From contig BCHH01000022.1 of assembly GCA_001599595.1 (NCBI GenBank), forward strand, positions 288,383 to 352,382: DNA of 64,000 bases. The letters run 5' to 3'. The translations under genes and the position numbers were made by a program. This document shows, one piece after another, positions 1-11,786 of the stretch. Numbering within the stretch: the first letter of the stretch is position 1; every line of letters starts with the position of its first letter. The notes below the pieces were generated by a model. That model ran no database searches and was not told the DNA's origin. It worked only from the letters and a program-made list of their open reading frames with translations. The stretch is from Beverwykella pulmonaria. Taxonomy: Eukaryota > Ascomycota > Dothideomycetes > Pleosporales > Melanommataceae.

Positions 1-2055
1 TTTGCGCGTCGAGGTGAACTCGTCTAGGATCAAGTCCATGTCCCTTATTTGCGTTTCGAGGTCTGCAACCTTTTGTCGAACATCTTGTTGAATCCTGAGA
101 ATCTCGCCATTGACAGTGGACCGGTTCCTCATCTCGATGTCGATCAATTCCAGGACTCGCTTCATTGAGGGCGGATAGTGCTCCCTCTTGTCCTTGTACG
201 TGGAGATTCGGGAACCAAGTTTCTCCTCATCGCTTTCATCAATGGCTTGTCGTAGTCTTTGAATACTCTTCATGAGCGAATCGTACATGGCTATGGCCTT
301 GCTACCGGCTTGTCGGAAGCTGTGGACCCATTTGTCCTCGCCAAGTTCTTCTCTCAGAGCATCAGCATCTGCCTCGAGCTTCTTTTCTTGTTTTTCGAGC
401 ACTTCCTTCCGTCGCATCAGCTCGTCGCATGCGGACGGGAAGATCTTGTTCGCTCGCATTTGGAACGACGATAGTCTCATGGGAAGGAAGTCGAGGGATG
501 CGCGCAAGGGCTGCAATTTAGCAAAGAGAGCTAGAAGGCGGGAGTTCTCCTTCTCAATCTGCGGAATTGGTGAGATTGGCGACAAAACGGAGATGGGAGG
601 AGCTGGGAGGCTGAAGCGGTTGTTCTGGATCCTAGCCTGCTGTCGGGGTGTCTCTTCGACAATGGTCTCCAGATCAGCAATGTCGAACTTCTCTGCAGAC
701 TCGGCGACCGAGTCCGTGATGGCTCGGTGGCGTCGTTCCTCCATCTCGAAGACGTGCCGGCTGAGGTTCTCGATTTCATGGCCGATCTCTCCTAGGACAA
801 TGTTCCATAGCTCTTCCCACTCCATGGCAATTTCCACCTGTGTCTTGATTCCTTTGAGCGTCTTCTTGATCTTGGTCCAACCACTCACGACGTCCTCCAT
901 CTGGCCAACCAGCCTTGTTTGGTCCTGTTTGGATAATGACGAGATATCCGGTCGTGACTGCAGTTCCTCAATGGCCGTAATGTAGACGGTGACGAGATCC
1001 TCGAACTTGCCAATAGCAGCATCCACCTCAGCCAGGCCTTCACGTCCAGCAGCTGCAGCCCACTCTACATCGTCCTCGGCATCGAGCCCGTTCAGGACTT
1101 CGTTCGCCTTGGCCATCCATAGTCTGATCTGGTTGGCTGCCTCGTGCAGTGCCCGCCCGGCGGCGGTGGAGGTGGGTATCGCCGAAATGCTCGACGACAG
1201 CGATGAGGCTGGGGGAAGTGTGATGGATGTCAGCTGCTGGATCTGGTTGGTGAAGCTGGCCCGCGAGATGGTGTAGATGGAGTTGGCCCGCGTAAAGTGA
1301 CCAGGCCGACGCTTGAAATAGGCATCCACATCGATGCCATCGTGGTCGTCCAGCACCGACACCTCCTCTGGCGGCGGTGTGTCCTTCGGGGGTGGGGTGG
1401 GCCCACGGGTGAGCTCACCCTCGGTGGTGCTCTCCCTGCTGTCCGTCTCGGCGATGGTCTGGCTGAGGCTCTTGGTCTTGGTGATGTCTGGCAGGCGGTA
1501 CTTTTGCGTGTCCTCGCCGAGTGTGTCGCCGGCCTCGGAGTCGGACGGCAGCACGCGGTCGCTCGTGCTCACAAAGCTGCTCCGGTCGCTTTCGAAGCCG
1601 GGCGGCGGGCTGTGGTCCATTGCCAGTGCCAGCGACGGCACGCTCTCGCCCGTCAGCTGTGGAATCAGCGGCGTCCCGACCTGGCTGCCGGTGCCGCCCC
1701 AGGTGGTGCCTCGCCGCTCAATACGGATGCTCCTGTCCTTGTGGAAGGCGTCGAGCTGTCTGATCTTGCTCTCGGCAATGCGTCCAATCTGCGAGAGCTG
1801 TGCGCGGTTTGTGTCCTGGCTCTGGTTCAGAAACTTCATGCGGGCCAGCAGGCCCGGCGACACGTTGCGTGCGAGCTTGCGGTCGCCCTCGAGGGAGCGG
1901 TCGGAGGTGCGGTGCGGCGATAGGGATGCGGTGCGGACGGAGGAGGACGAGGAGAAGGGTGTTGTTGTTCGATGTGCGGCCACATCAGAGTAGGCAAGCG
2001 TAGCGGGCGGGGGAGGAGGTGTGTTGGCCAACGGCGTCTCGAACGGACTGCTCAT
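1..2055 (-). CDS. KAR9: KAR9 cortical / spindle-positioning protein, 5' part (C-terminus outside window)
   Basis: The reading frame is open from ATG at 2055 to base 1 without a stop or a clear intron, giving the first 685 residues; the C-terminus lies left of the window. The only other nearby ATG (2063) hits a stop after three codons. The N-terminal ~240 residues are Ser/Pro/Thr-rich and low in order. From about residue 245 (FTRANSIYTISRASF) to the window edge the protein is helical and matches the karyogamy protein KAR9 family, with the conserved stretch HYPPSMKRVLELID near the edge. In yeast, Kar9 links cytoplasmic microtubule plus ends (through Bim1/EB1) to type V myosin to orient the spindle and move nuclei; the same role here is inferred. 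The family call is from recognised sequence, not a search. Confidence 0.82.
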   Translation of the reverse strand, partial: MSSPFETPLANTPPPPPATLAYSDVAAHRTTTPFSSSSSVRTASLSPHRTSDRSLEGDRKLARNVSPGLLARMKFLNQSQDTNRAQLSQIGRIAESKIRQLDAFHKDRSIRIERRGTTWGGTGSQVGTPLIPQLTGESVPSLALAMDHSPPPGFESDRSSFVSTSDRVLPSDSEAGDTLGEDTQKYRLPDITKTKSLSQTIAETDSRESTTEGELTRGPTPPPKDTPPPEEVSVLDDHDGIDVDAYFKRRPGHFTRANSIYTISRASFTNQIQQLTSITLPPASSLSSSISAIPTSTAAGRALHEAANQIRLWMAKANEVLNGLDAEDDVEWAAAAGREGLAEVDAAIGKFEDLVTVYITAIEELQSRPDISSLSKQDQTRLVGQMEDVVSGWTKIKKTLKGIKTQVEIAMEWEELWNIVLGEIGHEIENLSRHVFEMEERRHRAITDSVAESAEKFDIADLETIVEETPRQQARIQNNRFSLPAPPISVLSPISPIPQIEKENSRLLALFAKLQPLRASLDFLPMRLSSFQMRANKIFPSACDELMRRKEVLEKQEKKLEADADALREELGEDKWVHSFRQAGSKAIAMYDSLMKSIQRLRQAIDESDEEKLGSRISTYKDKREHYPPSMKRVLELIDIEMRNRSTVNGEILRIQQDVRQKVADLETQIRDMDLILDEFTSTRK

Positions 2056-3121
2056 CGGAACATTCTAGGCCTGAACACGAAAGCACGAAGACGTCGCCGG
2101 GAAGTCGACCGCGCGATGTATGCGGCTATGGGGGGGGTGAATGCAGACTGAATGCAGCGCGAAGTGGTGTCGCGCAGCCGTCGTGGAGATTATACCGGAG
2201 CCTGGGGGCTGGCGCGTCGTACCCTATATTTACGCGATGACGGTTTGGTTTCACAAGATACGGGCCAACAACACCACGGCAACGGCAGATGCAGAGGTCG
2301 TAGGCAGCAGCAATATGGCTTCAAAGAAGTTCAAGGAGAGCAGGCACTGATAGACAGACGTCAGAAGAAACACGGTTGCCGCTCGCTGGCCGTTTCGCGC
2401 ATACCACCTGTTCTGAGACGGGCTGCGTGGCGCATCCTGGGTTCCTTCATCCCAGGGCTCGTTCCCCCTGGCTGGTCGCCGCCGAACGAGATGCGCTGTA
2501 GGCCTGATCCCGGCTTCCGGAGGATAGTGTCATTTTACTTCAAACGCCTCAGATTGAGTGATTACTTCACTCCAGCAGAGCAGATCTCGAGAATTCAACA
2601 TGTTCAGACGTGGTTGTGAGTGGTGTCTCTTGCATCCGAATGGAGACGAAATGCCTGCACCACCGACGTGGCACACTCTGCCCTGATGACTTGTCATCCG
2701 AGAACTACTGATTACAATCTTCTAATTCGGTCAAGTGTGGCTAGCTAGCTATAGTGTGCTAAAGCATGCGAATTCAATATGCTGTCCTTCTGGGGGGGAC
2801 GGGTATCTAACCAACTGCAGACAAATGGTTTGCAGATTGGTTCTGCTCTAGCAACGACAAAAGAAAGAAATGGCGATGAGACGCCGAGGGGCCTTTTCCA
2901 ATCAAATTCGCCCCCCCGCCCCCCTCCCTCCTGCCCTGCTATGCGAACCAGTGGTAATATGTAAATGCGGGTATTTGGTATGGTGTCCAACCGCTAGAAA
3001 AATTGAGAGGAGTGAGTCGGGTATTCATGAAGTCGGATGCGTCGTGTGTTAAATAATTAGGGGGGTAAAAGCATGGACAAAGAAAAGAAAGTGCGGTATT
3101 GCCAATTGAATATCAGACCCA
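2056..3121. other. Intergenic: KAR9 upstream region / 3' side of next gene
   Basis: About 1.07 kb between two minus-strand genes. It should hold the KAR9 promoter and the 3' end of the gene starting at 4630. I see C-rich runs near 2910-2935 and no ORF with family features. No RNA gene was recognised. Confidence 0.5.
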
Positions 3122-4630
3122 CTACAATGACTCGTAGATGGGATCGATGTGAAGGGTTGGGGTTTTGGCTTGGTTTTTGTGCTGGTTCCACTCTGATATA
3201 ATTTCCTCACGAACGCCTTGGCTCCACTTCAAGATGGCAGCGTCGAACTTCTTGCACGCGGCTGCGTCCGAGTGGACCACGCCCATGACGTCGACATCCA
3301 ACTTGATGTCCCAGCGGAGCTCGGCCGCTTTAACCCAGTAGCGGAGGTTATCTGCGCAGCGGTACGGTTTCGCGGTGTCGGTGTGATAGTTCTTGATTTC
3401 TTCAAACTGCCGTCTCGACTTCTTGACCAGTGCGTTGTGTAGGTGGACTAGCCGCAGTCCATTCTGCAGTGCCAAGAGAAACGGCGTGGGGACTTCCCCG
3501 TCCTGCGGATCCGTCCATGTAGGGAGAGCATCGGCGCTTGGGTCAAAGGACTTGAGAAACAGCGACTCTCTTTCCCGCTCCTTACCCGACCAATCGCCGT
3601 CGCGCCAGTTCCAGCTGTCCCTCTCCTCCTGCTCGAGCCTTTCTTGCTCTTCCTCCGTGTCCATCAGCTTGCCGATTCCGAGGACCCACGTCTTGATACT
3701 CGAGACTTCATAGGGTTGCACGCCACCGGTAAAGTTGCGTATCGCGAGGCGCTTGAGCACTTCTAGCACCTCGTACAGCTCTTTTCGAATTGCGCGTTCT
3801 GACTTGATGGCATAGAGGCGCTGGGGATCCTCGTGGGCCGTGTAGTAATTCTTGGCTGCTCTAATCGCCAGCGTGGTTACGTCGAGCAAGTTCAAGCCCT
3901 GAATCTCGCACCATCCCTGGGTGTCGGGCGATTGTCGCAGTGCAGCGCCGTTGGCTATGCCCTCCGCGGCATCCACATTGGCACTGTTGGCGAACCCTTT
4001 CTCCAGCTCGTGCAGGTGTTTCATGGCTTCGTTGAGGGATTCGCGCAATTCGCGGCGCAGGATGGTCATGTCCGGTGGCGGAGGCACGTACACGGGCGTA
4101 TTCTTGTAGGTGCTGACCGTAGGCGGGAGCATGACGGGCTCATGGTCCTCCCAGTTCATCGAGGATGCATCGTCGATGGGCGACTCGACGAACCCTTCTC
4201 CAAGAGTGTCCGCGCCATCCGACGACACGGAGAGCAGGGAGACCTCGCCGTCGTATTCTGAGAGCGGGCGTTCGGAGCCGCTGGCCGTCCGCGAGCTGCT
4301 CTTCCTCGACTTTGCGACTCGCCCGGTCGCCGAGTCTAGCAGTCCGGTCCTGGCGAAGTAATACTGCAGGTGGGCGATGGTGCCCAGGTTCTGGACGCTG
4401 TCGCGGTTCCTTGCCGACTCGGAGAACTGCGTGCCTTCCGGGCGCATGTAACCCCTCCTCCCGCTGCCGGAGAGGCGAGAAGTCGACGACCTTCCCGAAA
4501 CCGACGACACGGACGATGCTGTGGACACGGACCGGTCGAGTTGAGGCACGGCACCGAGCGCGAGCGATGGCGAGATCCAGGGCTCTGGCGAGAGAGACCG
4601 CTCGGGCGGAGGGGAGGGCGTCGTCTCCAT
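3122..4630 (-). CDS. Conserved fungal protein of unknown function, 502 aa
   Basis: I do not recognise a named family. The ORF extends to an ATG at 4867, but the first 79 residues of that version look like untranslated leader, so I take the ATG at 4630 (protein begins METTPSPPPERSLSPEPW), where Ser/Pro-rich sequence starts. Residues 1-150 are Ser-rich with likely phosphosites. From about residue 155 the protein is helical and acidic, with a motif around WCEIQGLNLLDVTTLAIRAA, a Trp-rich segment (DSWNWRDGDW), and a basic/aromatic C-terminal half. It is single-exon, with no signal peptide or membrane segment. The pattern of a disordered head with a well-composed body suggests a conserved cytoplasmic protein. 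Confidence 0.72.
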   Translation of the reverse strand: METTPSPPPERSLSPEPWISPSLALGAVPQLDRSVSTASSVSSVSGRSSTSRLSGSGRRGYMRPEGTQFSESARNRDSVQNLGTIAHLQYYFARTGLLDSATGRVAKSRKSSSRTASGSERPLSEYDGEVSLLSVSSDGADTLGEGFVESPIDDASSMNWEDHEPVMLPPTVSTYKNTPVYVPPPPDMTILRRELRESLNEAMKHLHELEKGFANSANVDAAEGIANGAALRQSPDTQGWCEIQGLNLLDVTTLAIRAAKNYYTAHEDPQRLYAIKSERAIRKELYEVLEVLKRLAIRNFTGGVQPYEVSSIKTWVLGIGKLMDTEEEQERLEQEERDSWNWRDGDWSGKERERESLFLKSFDPSADALPTWTDPQDGEVPTPFLLALQNGLRLVHLHNALVKKSRRQFEEIKNYHTDTAKPYRCADNLRYWVKAAELRWDIKLDVDVMGVVHSDAAACKKFDAAILKWSQGVREEIISEWNQHKNQAKTPTLHIDPIYESL

Positions 4631-6978
4631 GGTGGGTGGGTTGATAGGGGTTCCGCGGCACGCGGTGCAGCGGCGGGCGAGAAGCAGCAGACGGCAGTGG
4701 TTGGCTTCTTGGAATAAAAGTGCGGGTATGCTGTCGATGGTCAGGCTGGGGATACGGAGGGCGTGTTCATGGATGTGGTGTGGATGTGGTAGAGTCTGGA
4801 GAGGTGTCTTCCTGGGAAAAGGGATTGGTTTGATTACGAGTTTCAGAAGCGGACGCGCGCAAAACAACGCGAAAGCTCAGGGCAAATTACGCCGTTCCCG
4901 CTAAGGTCCAGTCCATTCGCTCGCCGTGCCACAGCAGGCGGCTGCCGGCAGCGAGTCTCCGCGACGAGAGACGACGCAGATGCTGCTTCAGAGTTGCTTT
5001 CGCGTCTTCACTTGTGCTGCCTTTCCCGGTCTTCAACTGAACCCCACTTCTTGCCCAGGGTCCCAGGGAGCAGGGGTCGCGTCCATTGTGGGCCTAGCGC
5101 CGTGGTAGGGCAGAGATGCGGCTCATGGAATGCCCATGACGTCGTGCAGTCGTGCAGTTGTGCAGGGCAACTGCAAATGCAGACGATCAGAGGGATATCC
5201 TATGCGAGGGCTTGCCCCTCCTTCCAGCCACATCTCAGACACCCCAAGCACGGAATGAGACGCTTCTTCTCTCCCACAGCCAGCATGTCCAGCAAGCGAG
5301 TGAGCCTGCTGCCTCTGCACGCTCGGCAGATCGCTGCTAATATAGGCCCAGATTTCTTTTAAGGTCGAGGGCGACGTTCAGGGTGCGTCGGCGGAGGCAC
5401 GTGGCTTTTCTCGCGTTTCCAGGGCTAACAGACACAGGCGTTAGCTTCAGGTACTACACGTGCAAAGAGGCGAAGAAAATCGGCGTCACTGGGTATGTGA
5501 CAAATGCATCTGATGGCACCGTAAGGTCTCCCTCACCTGCGCCGCGGTCCCAGTGCTCAGCGCTAGCCAGGTCCAGGGCGAGGCACAGGGCGGCGAAGAT
5601 GCTCTCCAGCAGTTCGTTCAGTACCTTCACAAAGGGCCCTCAGCGGCAAGCGTGACTGGAGTCGAGCACGCTGACATGGCAACCAAATCGGGAGAGCACG
5701 GGTTCCATACCAAGTGAGAGACGTCTTGGACTATCCCAGGGAACGCGGGTAGTTGACTCCGACCATTATGGAACGGGGTGAAGGTGGCATGGGAATGACC
5801 AAGGCTTCCTCTTCTCTGTCACATCTTGAGCTGCTGAACCGCCTCTTTTGGTTGCTCATGGCATCTGTCACGGGACTTCCGCTGCACCGCACTTCAACTT
5901 TAGTGTGCATGTCTTCGCGAGTGTTAGCATTGTATCGACTTGTAAATTCTAGAAAATATCAAGTGTCTGGCAACGCGCTCATCCTGCACTCGTCGAAAGC
6001 CCATGCCCCAGGACAGGAAATTCCGAGAATGCACCCTCCCCTGACAAAGCGTCCTCGAAAAAAAGCCGTCTTGCAAAGGCAAGGCTGCATATGCACAAGT
6101 TTAACATAAGCCATTTCGCTCAGGCCACTCCCATTACCAAGCCAGCAACGTGGAGAGCTCTGATACTCGGCCAGACTGTTATTTCCTATCGGGATAACAA
6201 ATGCGACGTTAGGGCGGCGGTTGGTCGCTGTCGCTGCAAGCCTTCAGCCCTACCGGGCTTCCTGGGTGCGAAGGCAGGATGACCGGTTCACCGAGAGCCC
6301 GCAACGGGATCTTTCGGGAGACAGAGGGGCAAAGCGTCTAGTCAGTTTAACGCTCACCATCTTAAGGTGTCATAAACACGAATATTTTTTGGGCCAAGAA
6401 GCCCGAAAAATACTGGAAAGTTGATTTACAGGCACAGCATAACATGGAGTATCTATCTGAATTATCCTTTCTTCCTTCCTTCCATGATCAGAGCCGCTGT
6501 TTAATGCTCTGCGCGGCCTTTGCCTGCGCACATAATCATCGGCGAGCTTGGCAAATCTGCACCCGTCAAATCCCGCTCCTGACGACGTCCATCTGCTCCG
6601 CCGCATCAAACCTCGGAGTCCACGAGACCCCCACTGGCATTATTTGGTCGCCCTGGCGAATCAATACAGCACAAAGCCTTGCCGTAGCCTTGTTTAGCCT
6701 CTCACGCGCCGCCTTTCCCGGTCGTTCTTAGTAGTTCCTGTCATATCGGCGCCGCTGGTGTCACAGCGGCGCCTGCGTCCAACACAACTCTCAGTCCAGC
6801 TCTCGCTGATGAGTAACACGCCCAAAGAAATCAATGGCTAAAAATGGGATTGCCGTCACCGCTCGTCCCTTGGATCTTATAAAGACCATTGTTTGCCTCC
6901 CGTTGCTGACCACCAGTCACTTACCTACAAACCTCAAGCTCCCCTTGTATACCTTGACAATTTCCCCACTCAGGCCTC
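4631..6978. other. Long divergent intergenic region upstream of alternative oxidase
   Basis: About 2.35 kb between the divergent starts at 4630 (minus) and 6979 (plus). Only short chance ORFs are present. A TATA-like site lies at 6878-6883. The length suggests a larger regulatory region for the AOX gene, but I recognise no specific operator. Confidence 0.5.
6878..6883 (+). promoter_or_regulatory. TATA-box candidate of alternative oxidase
   Basis: TATAAA about 95 bp upstream of the AOX start codon, within the usual TATA-to-ATG distance of fungal genes with a short leader. Position and sequence only. Confidence 0.4.
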
Positions 6979-8165
6979 ATGATCTCTACACGGGCAGCAG
7001 CGCATGGATCCATAGTGTCGAAGCGTGCCTCCGCACAGCTTCTCAAGGCCTTCAATGGCTTGAGCACAGCGAACATCGGACTGCGACCGACCTTCGTCGT
7101 CATCCATCAGATCCAGCCAATTCCCGCAGGCCGTCAGCACTTCTCCTCCAGCTCCTCTAGCTCCAACATCACAGAGTTCTTCCCCAAGAAGGAGACAGAG
7201 AAGGTTAGAAGGACAGAAGCTGCCTGGCCCCACCCAATTTACACCCCCGAGCAAATGAACGCCGTCGTCGTCGCCCACCGAGAAGCCAAGTCTTGGTCCG
7301 ACAAAGTAGCCCTGCTCGCCGTCAAGGTCCTGCGATTTGGATTGGACGTTGCAACCGGCTACAAGCATGACAAGGCAGTGAAGCTCAACAAGAGCGACCC
7401 CACCGCCGCGACGGTAAAGTACTCCATGACGGAAGAGAAATACATGATACGGAACGTCTTTTTGGAGAGCGTGGCGGGAGTACCTGGCATGGTGGCTGGC
7501 ATGCTGAGACATCTACATTCAATGAGGCGGATGAAGCGAGACAACGGATGGTGAGCACACGTTATATAGGGGCACACAACATTGGCTAACGCCAACCCAG
7601 GATTGAAACCCTGCTAGAGGAGAGTTATAACGAACGGATGCATTTGCTAGTTTTCTTGAAGATGACCCAGCCGGGACTCTTCATGCGTATGATGGTCCTC
7701 GGGGCCCAAGGCGTCTGGTTCAACGCCCTCTTCTTTGCATATCTGATCAGCCCCCGGACTGCTCACCGCTTCGTCGGATATCTTGAGGAAGAGGCTGTCA
7801 TCACATACACACGCCAAATCGCCGATATCGACGCTGGTCGTCTTCCCAAGTGGGAGAAGTTGGAGGCTCCCGAGATCGCGATTGACTACTGGAAAATGCC
7901 AGAAGGTCATCGCACCATGCGGGACCTGCTACTGTACAGTACGTATATGCAGTCCTGGTATGAAATATGCACATGCTAACGTGGATTGGCAGTCCGCGCC
8001 GATGAGAGCAAGCACCGAGAAGTCAACCACACATTCGGCAACCTAGACCAGAAGGAAGACCCCAACCCGTACGCTAGCGAGTACAAAAACGCCGATAAGC
8101 CCCACCCAACAAAGGACCTGACACACATGCGCCCTACTGGCTGGGAACGCAGCGATGTCATCTAG
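6979..8165 (+). CDS. AOX1: Alternative oxidase, mitochondrial
   Basis: Three exons: 6979-7550, 7601-7938, 7993-8165, giving 360 aa. Introns of 50 and 54 nt both have a GCTAAC or CTAAC branch site near the acceptor. The product is the di-iron ubiquinol oxidase of the inner mitochondrial membrane, which passes electrons from ubiquinol to oxygen and bypasses complexes III and IV. The N-terminus is rich in Arg, Ser and Ala with few acids, as in a mitochondrial transit peptide. Iron-ligand motifs are all present: [26 protein letters not shown] and [12 protein letters not shown] (the last spans intron 2). Two hydrophobic helices flank the second motif. Length matches fungal AOX. Expression in other fungi is induced by respiratory stress; this was not tested here. 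Confidence 0.96.
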
Positions 8166-9414
8166 ACTGCGACTGCCCTTCGATTTGCGTTCCTATTCCA
8201 ACAGCAAAGCATTTACTTTCTCCACTCTTCAAAATCGTCAGTTTTGCATTGGTGCGGCGTTTGAACAGATTTTGGTAAATTTCAACACGATACCCGGCCC
8301 CTTGATTAGGGTGTCTCTCTGGGTAGACGGGCTCTTTGGTGTAGTAGCTTTAGATTTCGCACTCGGTTGTCATTCGATTCGAAATACACAGCAGCTCGAT
8401 TAGACGTGCTCTTTCATTATGTTCAATCAGCGCTCTTGAGTTTGAGCAAAGCATATTTGAACTTGGACTTTTGATGTCGCACTGCACTTGCATGTACAGT
8501 GCAAGTTGACTCGGTGCTTTATTTTGAGTTTGTCACCTTAATGCTGCAAATGGAACTGCGATTTACTAGACCTCAATCTCTGCGTAAGCTTGTATATATG
8601 TACATAGACACATGTGATAGATGGCATAATCGTTATAACTATCGTGAAATACATACAACCGTACCGCATCCACATCCGAGAAATTGTAGGCTGTATACAA
8701 CGCAGATATGATACGTACAAAGAAGTTTGAAAGCTACCTGGGAAGAAGGAAACGCGAGAATACTCCCTAGTACAAAGAGACATCCAAGCAGCAAAGGTAC
8801 AACGAAGAAGCGAGATACATGTGAATACTTCCTCAACAGAGGGGGAAATACAAGTACCATAGTAGAGGTCGGAAAGAAATTACATAGTGACAGTCAACTG
8901 GCTCGCATCTTGTCATGTCATGTGGCGAAACTGACATAGGTTGAATGATGATAAAAATGTACAAGATGAAAGGGAATGAGAATGAACTTAAAGACATGTG
9001 TGGTTGTAAGAACATTTGTTCGAACCAAAAGAAAATAATGAAAAAAATAGAATACAGGACGCCGCCCAAGATCTTTGCTATTGTTGCCTGTGGTGTCAAT
9101 ATTTCCCATTCCATTCTGTTAATGCTGTACCTTTTCACTTACCATCGTGTTTTGCCCTGTTCAAACTCCATCCAAAGAAACGCCATACACCGTGAACCTT
9201 ATGCGAATAAAAAACAAGTAGAAAACACGAGCAGAGCAAAATAAGAACGAACAAGAAGAAAAGAAAAGAAAAGAAAAGGAGGAAAGGGAGGGAAGGGAAA
9301 TACGACACCCAAAGTAATATACACTTGCAGCCCACCAAAACTGTAAAACGCGGAAACGCCACGTATCCCTCCACCCAACTTAACCCTGTACCAGATTCCA
9401 TTCTACCTAGTTCC
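8166..9414. other. Intergenic between convergent genes; AT-rich with A/G microsatellite
   Basis: About 1.25 kb between the 3' ends of AOX (plus) and the zinc-finger gene (minus). It is A+T-rich, with a short AAAAG-type repeat at about 9254-9279. No gene recognised. Confidence 0.5.
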
Positions 9415-10158
9415 TCACTCTTCCCTCGTCCTCTTCCGCCCCAATCCCCTCGCCCCATGCACATTCCTCATATGCTCATCCCTTTTATCCTTTCTAGGCC
9501 CAAACCCTTTCCTCCCACTCTTTTTCAAATTCCTCGGGCAATCCGGCAGTGTGCAGAAATAATCCTTTCTATCCGGGTCGTGCTTTTGCTCGTAATGCCG
9601 TCGTAAGTCGGCAAGTCGGCCGAAGATTTTGCCCGAGCACGCCGCGTTGGGGCACCCGAATTTCTTGAAGTCCGGGAACACGTAGCCGGCTACGTTGGTT
9701 GTCCTGGTGGGGGAGGGTGAAGTCGATGATGAAGTGGAGGAGAGGGAGGAAGGGGCGGTGGGGGCGGTGGGGGAAAGGGGCGAAGGGGAGATTGAATGTG
9801 AATGGGGAGAGACCGAGTCGTGGTTGCTGTTGTTGTGATTGTTGTTGCGATTGTTATGGGAATGGGAATGGGAATGGGGAAGGGTTTGTGGGTACGGGGT
9901 CGATGGGGAAAGAGAGGCGGCGGGTAGGAGCGGGACCATGGGGGACAGCCGGGAGAGACCGTTGGGGAGCGCGGTAGTGGCCTGGGTTGGGGAGTATTGC
10001 GGACTGCTGTCATACTGTCAGTTGAATATGCTCTTCATATTGGGTGGCTAGTCGTGGAGACTCACAATGAGACGCTTTGGAAGGAAGCATTGTGACCAAA
10101 GGAGATCGCCGGGATTTGGGACATCGAGGGTTGGTGTTGATGTTGGTGTTGGGCCAGT
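9415..10158 (-). CDS. C2H2 zinc-finger protein (zinc-finger exons)
   Basis: Two exons are clear: 10066-10158 and 9415-10006, with a 59-nt intron between them. The intron starts GTGAGT and has an AACTGAC branch site. The C-terminal part has two fingers, CPNAACSGKIFGRLADLRRH (plus EQKH) and CTLPDC with a long loop to HMRNVH, followed by a basic tail. This resembles fungal C2H2 regulators whose second finger is extended. The middle is low complexity: His-Ser, Asn and Pro runs encoded by a GGGAAT-type DNA repeat, and HQ repeats near 10130-10155. A possible start is ATG 10124. However, an acceptor (AATCAG) with CTAAC branch sits just before 10158, and the exon at 11787-12145 ends in the matching phase, so the true N-terminus is probably there. 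A role as transcription factor is inferred. Confidence 0.72.
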
Positions 10159-11786
10159 CTGATTATGCAACCGTTAGACAGTGTGCTGGAAATTGCGTAC
10201 CAAAGTGATGTGTTGCCGAGTCCTGGGTATGTCCCGGCAGGTTGGTGAACCAGTGGCAAAGTATGGTGATTCGAATTTGTCGGGCACTCTCGTTGGGGCT
10301 TTCCTCGTAGGCGGGCTGAAGTGTGTGATAGAAAAGCGCAATATGGAACACGGCCAGCAATGTGTGTACGAAACTCCAACCACGTTCCTTTGGGAGCGAC
10401 CTGAGTGGAAAACGGCAAGCGACAGGAAGCGCAAAGTTCAAATTCCAATGCGGATCCTTTCGCGGATAGGGGTGAAAACGGCAGAAGCAAGATCGAGGAT
10501 CGAGTTGTCGCGAACATCCTAGTTGATCATGACGTGTGAGGGCAGATGGAGTCATCTCATGGACTTGTCGTGAACAGTAAAGAGGAAACGCGTGGCAAAA
10601 TCAAATACGGCAGAGGGAAAATGGGCGTTCCAAAAGAGAGCACATGATGCACGACTTCAATCCAACGGCGGCAAAAGTGCGAACCAATAACGGCACCCAG
10701 GGGCGTATATGTCCGATGGGTCGACTATCCGTGGGTTGCGTGATAATATTGATTTAGCCCATCCTGATGGTGGAGTACTGTTGTCTATGAATGCTAATGC
10801 TTCCGCTGCTCTCGACCGACAACTCATTCGACAACGCTAAGAAACGAGAAAAGGGAAGGTTTTGTACCCACCTATATTGGGGATCGGAAGTCACCCCTTC
10901 GTCTCGCAGGCACGAGAACTCCATCCGGAAACCAACGGGAAACATGACCGGTAGAGTATGGATCCATCCTTGGCCCAACAGAAGAAGTTCCATATGTTCT
11001 GGGGCGTGATGCAATCATCCATGTGGTCCGGTATATCACACTCCGGTGGATGTTTGTGTGGGGCGGGTTATCGTTCCAGGGCGTCCTGATCGGAGCAGCC
11101 AGTCGCCATGGTAGGGTCAAGGTGGTTGATGTTTCGATAAGTATAAGATCTACTCAGTAAAAGGTACATAGGCTGGATACTTAATCGACAAGATGTCGAA
11201 AAAGGATGGTATTTAGCTAGCAATATTCTCAATTTTCCCACCGTCATATCTGTATCCGCGGATCCGTAGGCATCGAGGTGAGTTGATGTATTAATCGTCA
11301 AAGAGACGGAAACGGGAGGAAGAAGGGGGGACGGAAGAGGGAAGGGAGGGGAGGGGAGGAGGAGGGGNGGGGGAGGGGAGCCTGGACTTTGAATAGCCAT
11401 GGGGCGCGATCCTCGAACAGCCGAAGGATGATGTAGGCAACACTGTCCAGCGCCAACATCCGCCAGGATAGGCAAGGCTTCCAATACTTCGGCACTCAAT
11501 CCGCGGCTACGGGGAAATACAAAGAACGCAAAGCCCCGGCTTTTGAATGTCTCCAAATATGGGCTTTCCGGTATTCAGGTCCAATTGAATGATCGTCTTA
11601 AAGGTCCAGAGTATCCAGCTTCCACCAATTCCAGGAGATGTGTCGGCGATTCCTGGGTCGCAGTGCTTAGGGAAAGTATGTTCACGTCCATGCAATCCAC
11701 TGGCAGAAATGGCCAATCCGGACGGTATTCCAAATCCCTGGACCTGAGATCTCTCATCAAGTCTACGATCATCAAAGAGCACTTAC
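10159..11786 (-). other. Probable long intron (or unresolved exons) of the C2H2 gene
   Basis: GTAAGT donor at 11786-11781 and ACTAATC-like region followed by AATCAG acceptor at 10159 bound 1.63 kb, far longer than any other intron here. It contains a purine-only tract (11333-11380) with the window's only ambiguous base (11368). Short internal exons are not ruled out: a phase-compatible acceptor lies about 43 nt after the donor. Confidence 0.4.

Noticed and set aside
272..2003. Long plus-strand ORFs over the KAR9 gene
   Set aside because: Antisense shadows; the minus frame is the one with KAR9 family sequence and is open for 685 codons.
10163..10555. Minus ORF (130 codons) upstream of the zinc-finger exons as a 5' exon
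   Set aside because: All three frames tested at the GTACGC donor near 10200 give a stop or the wrong frame after joining to the zinc-finger exons.
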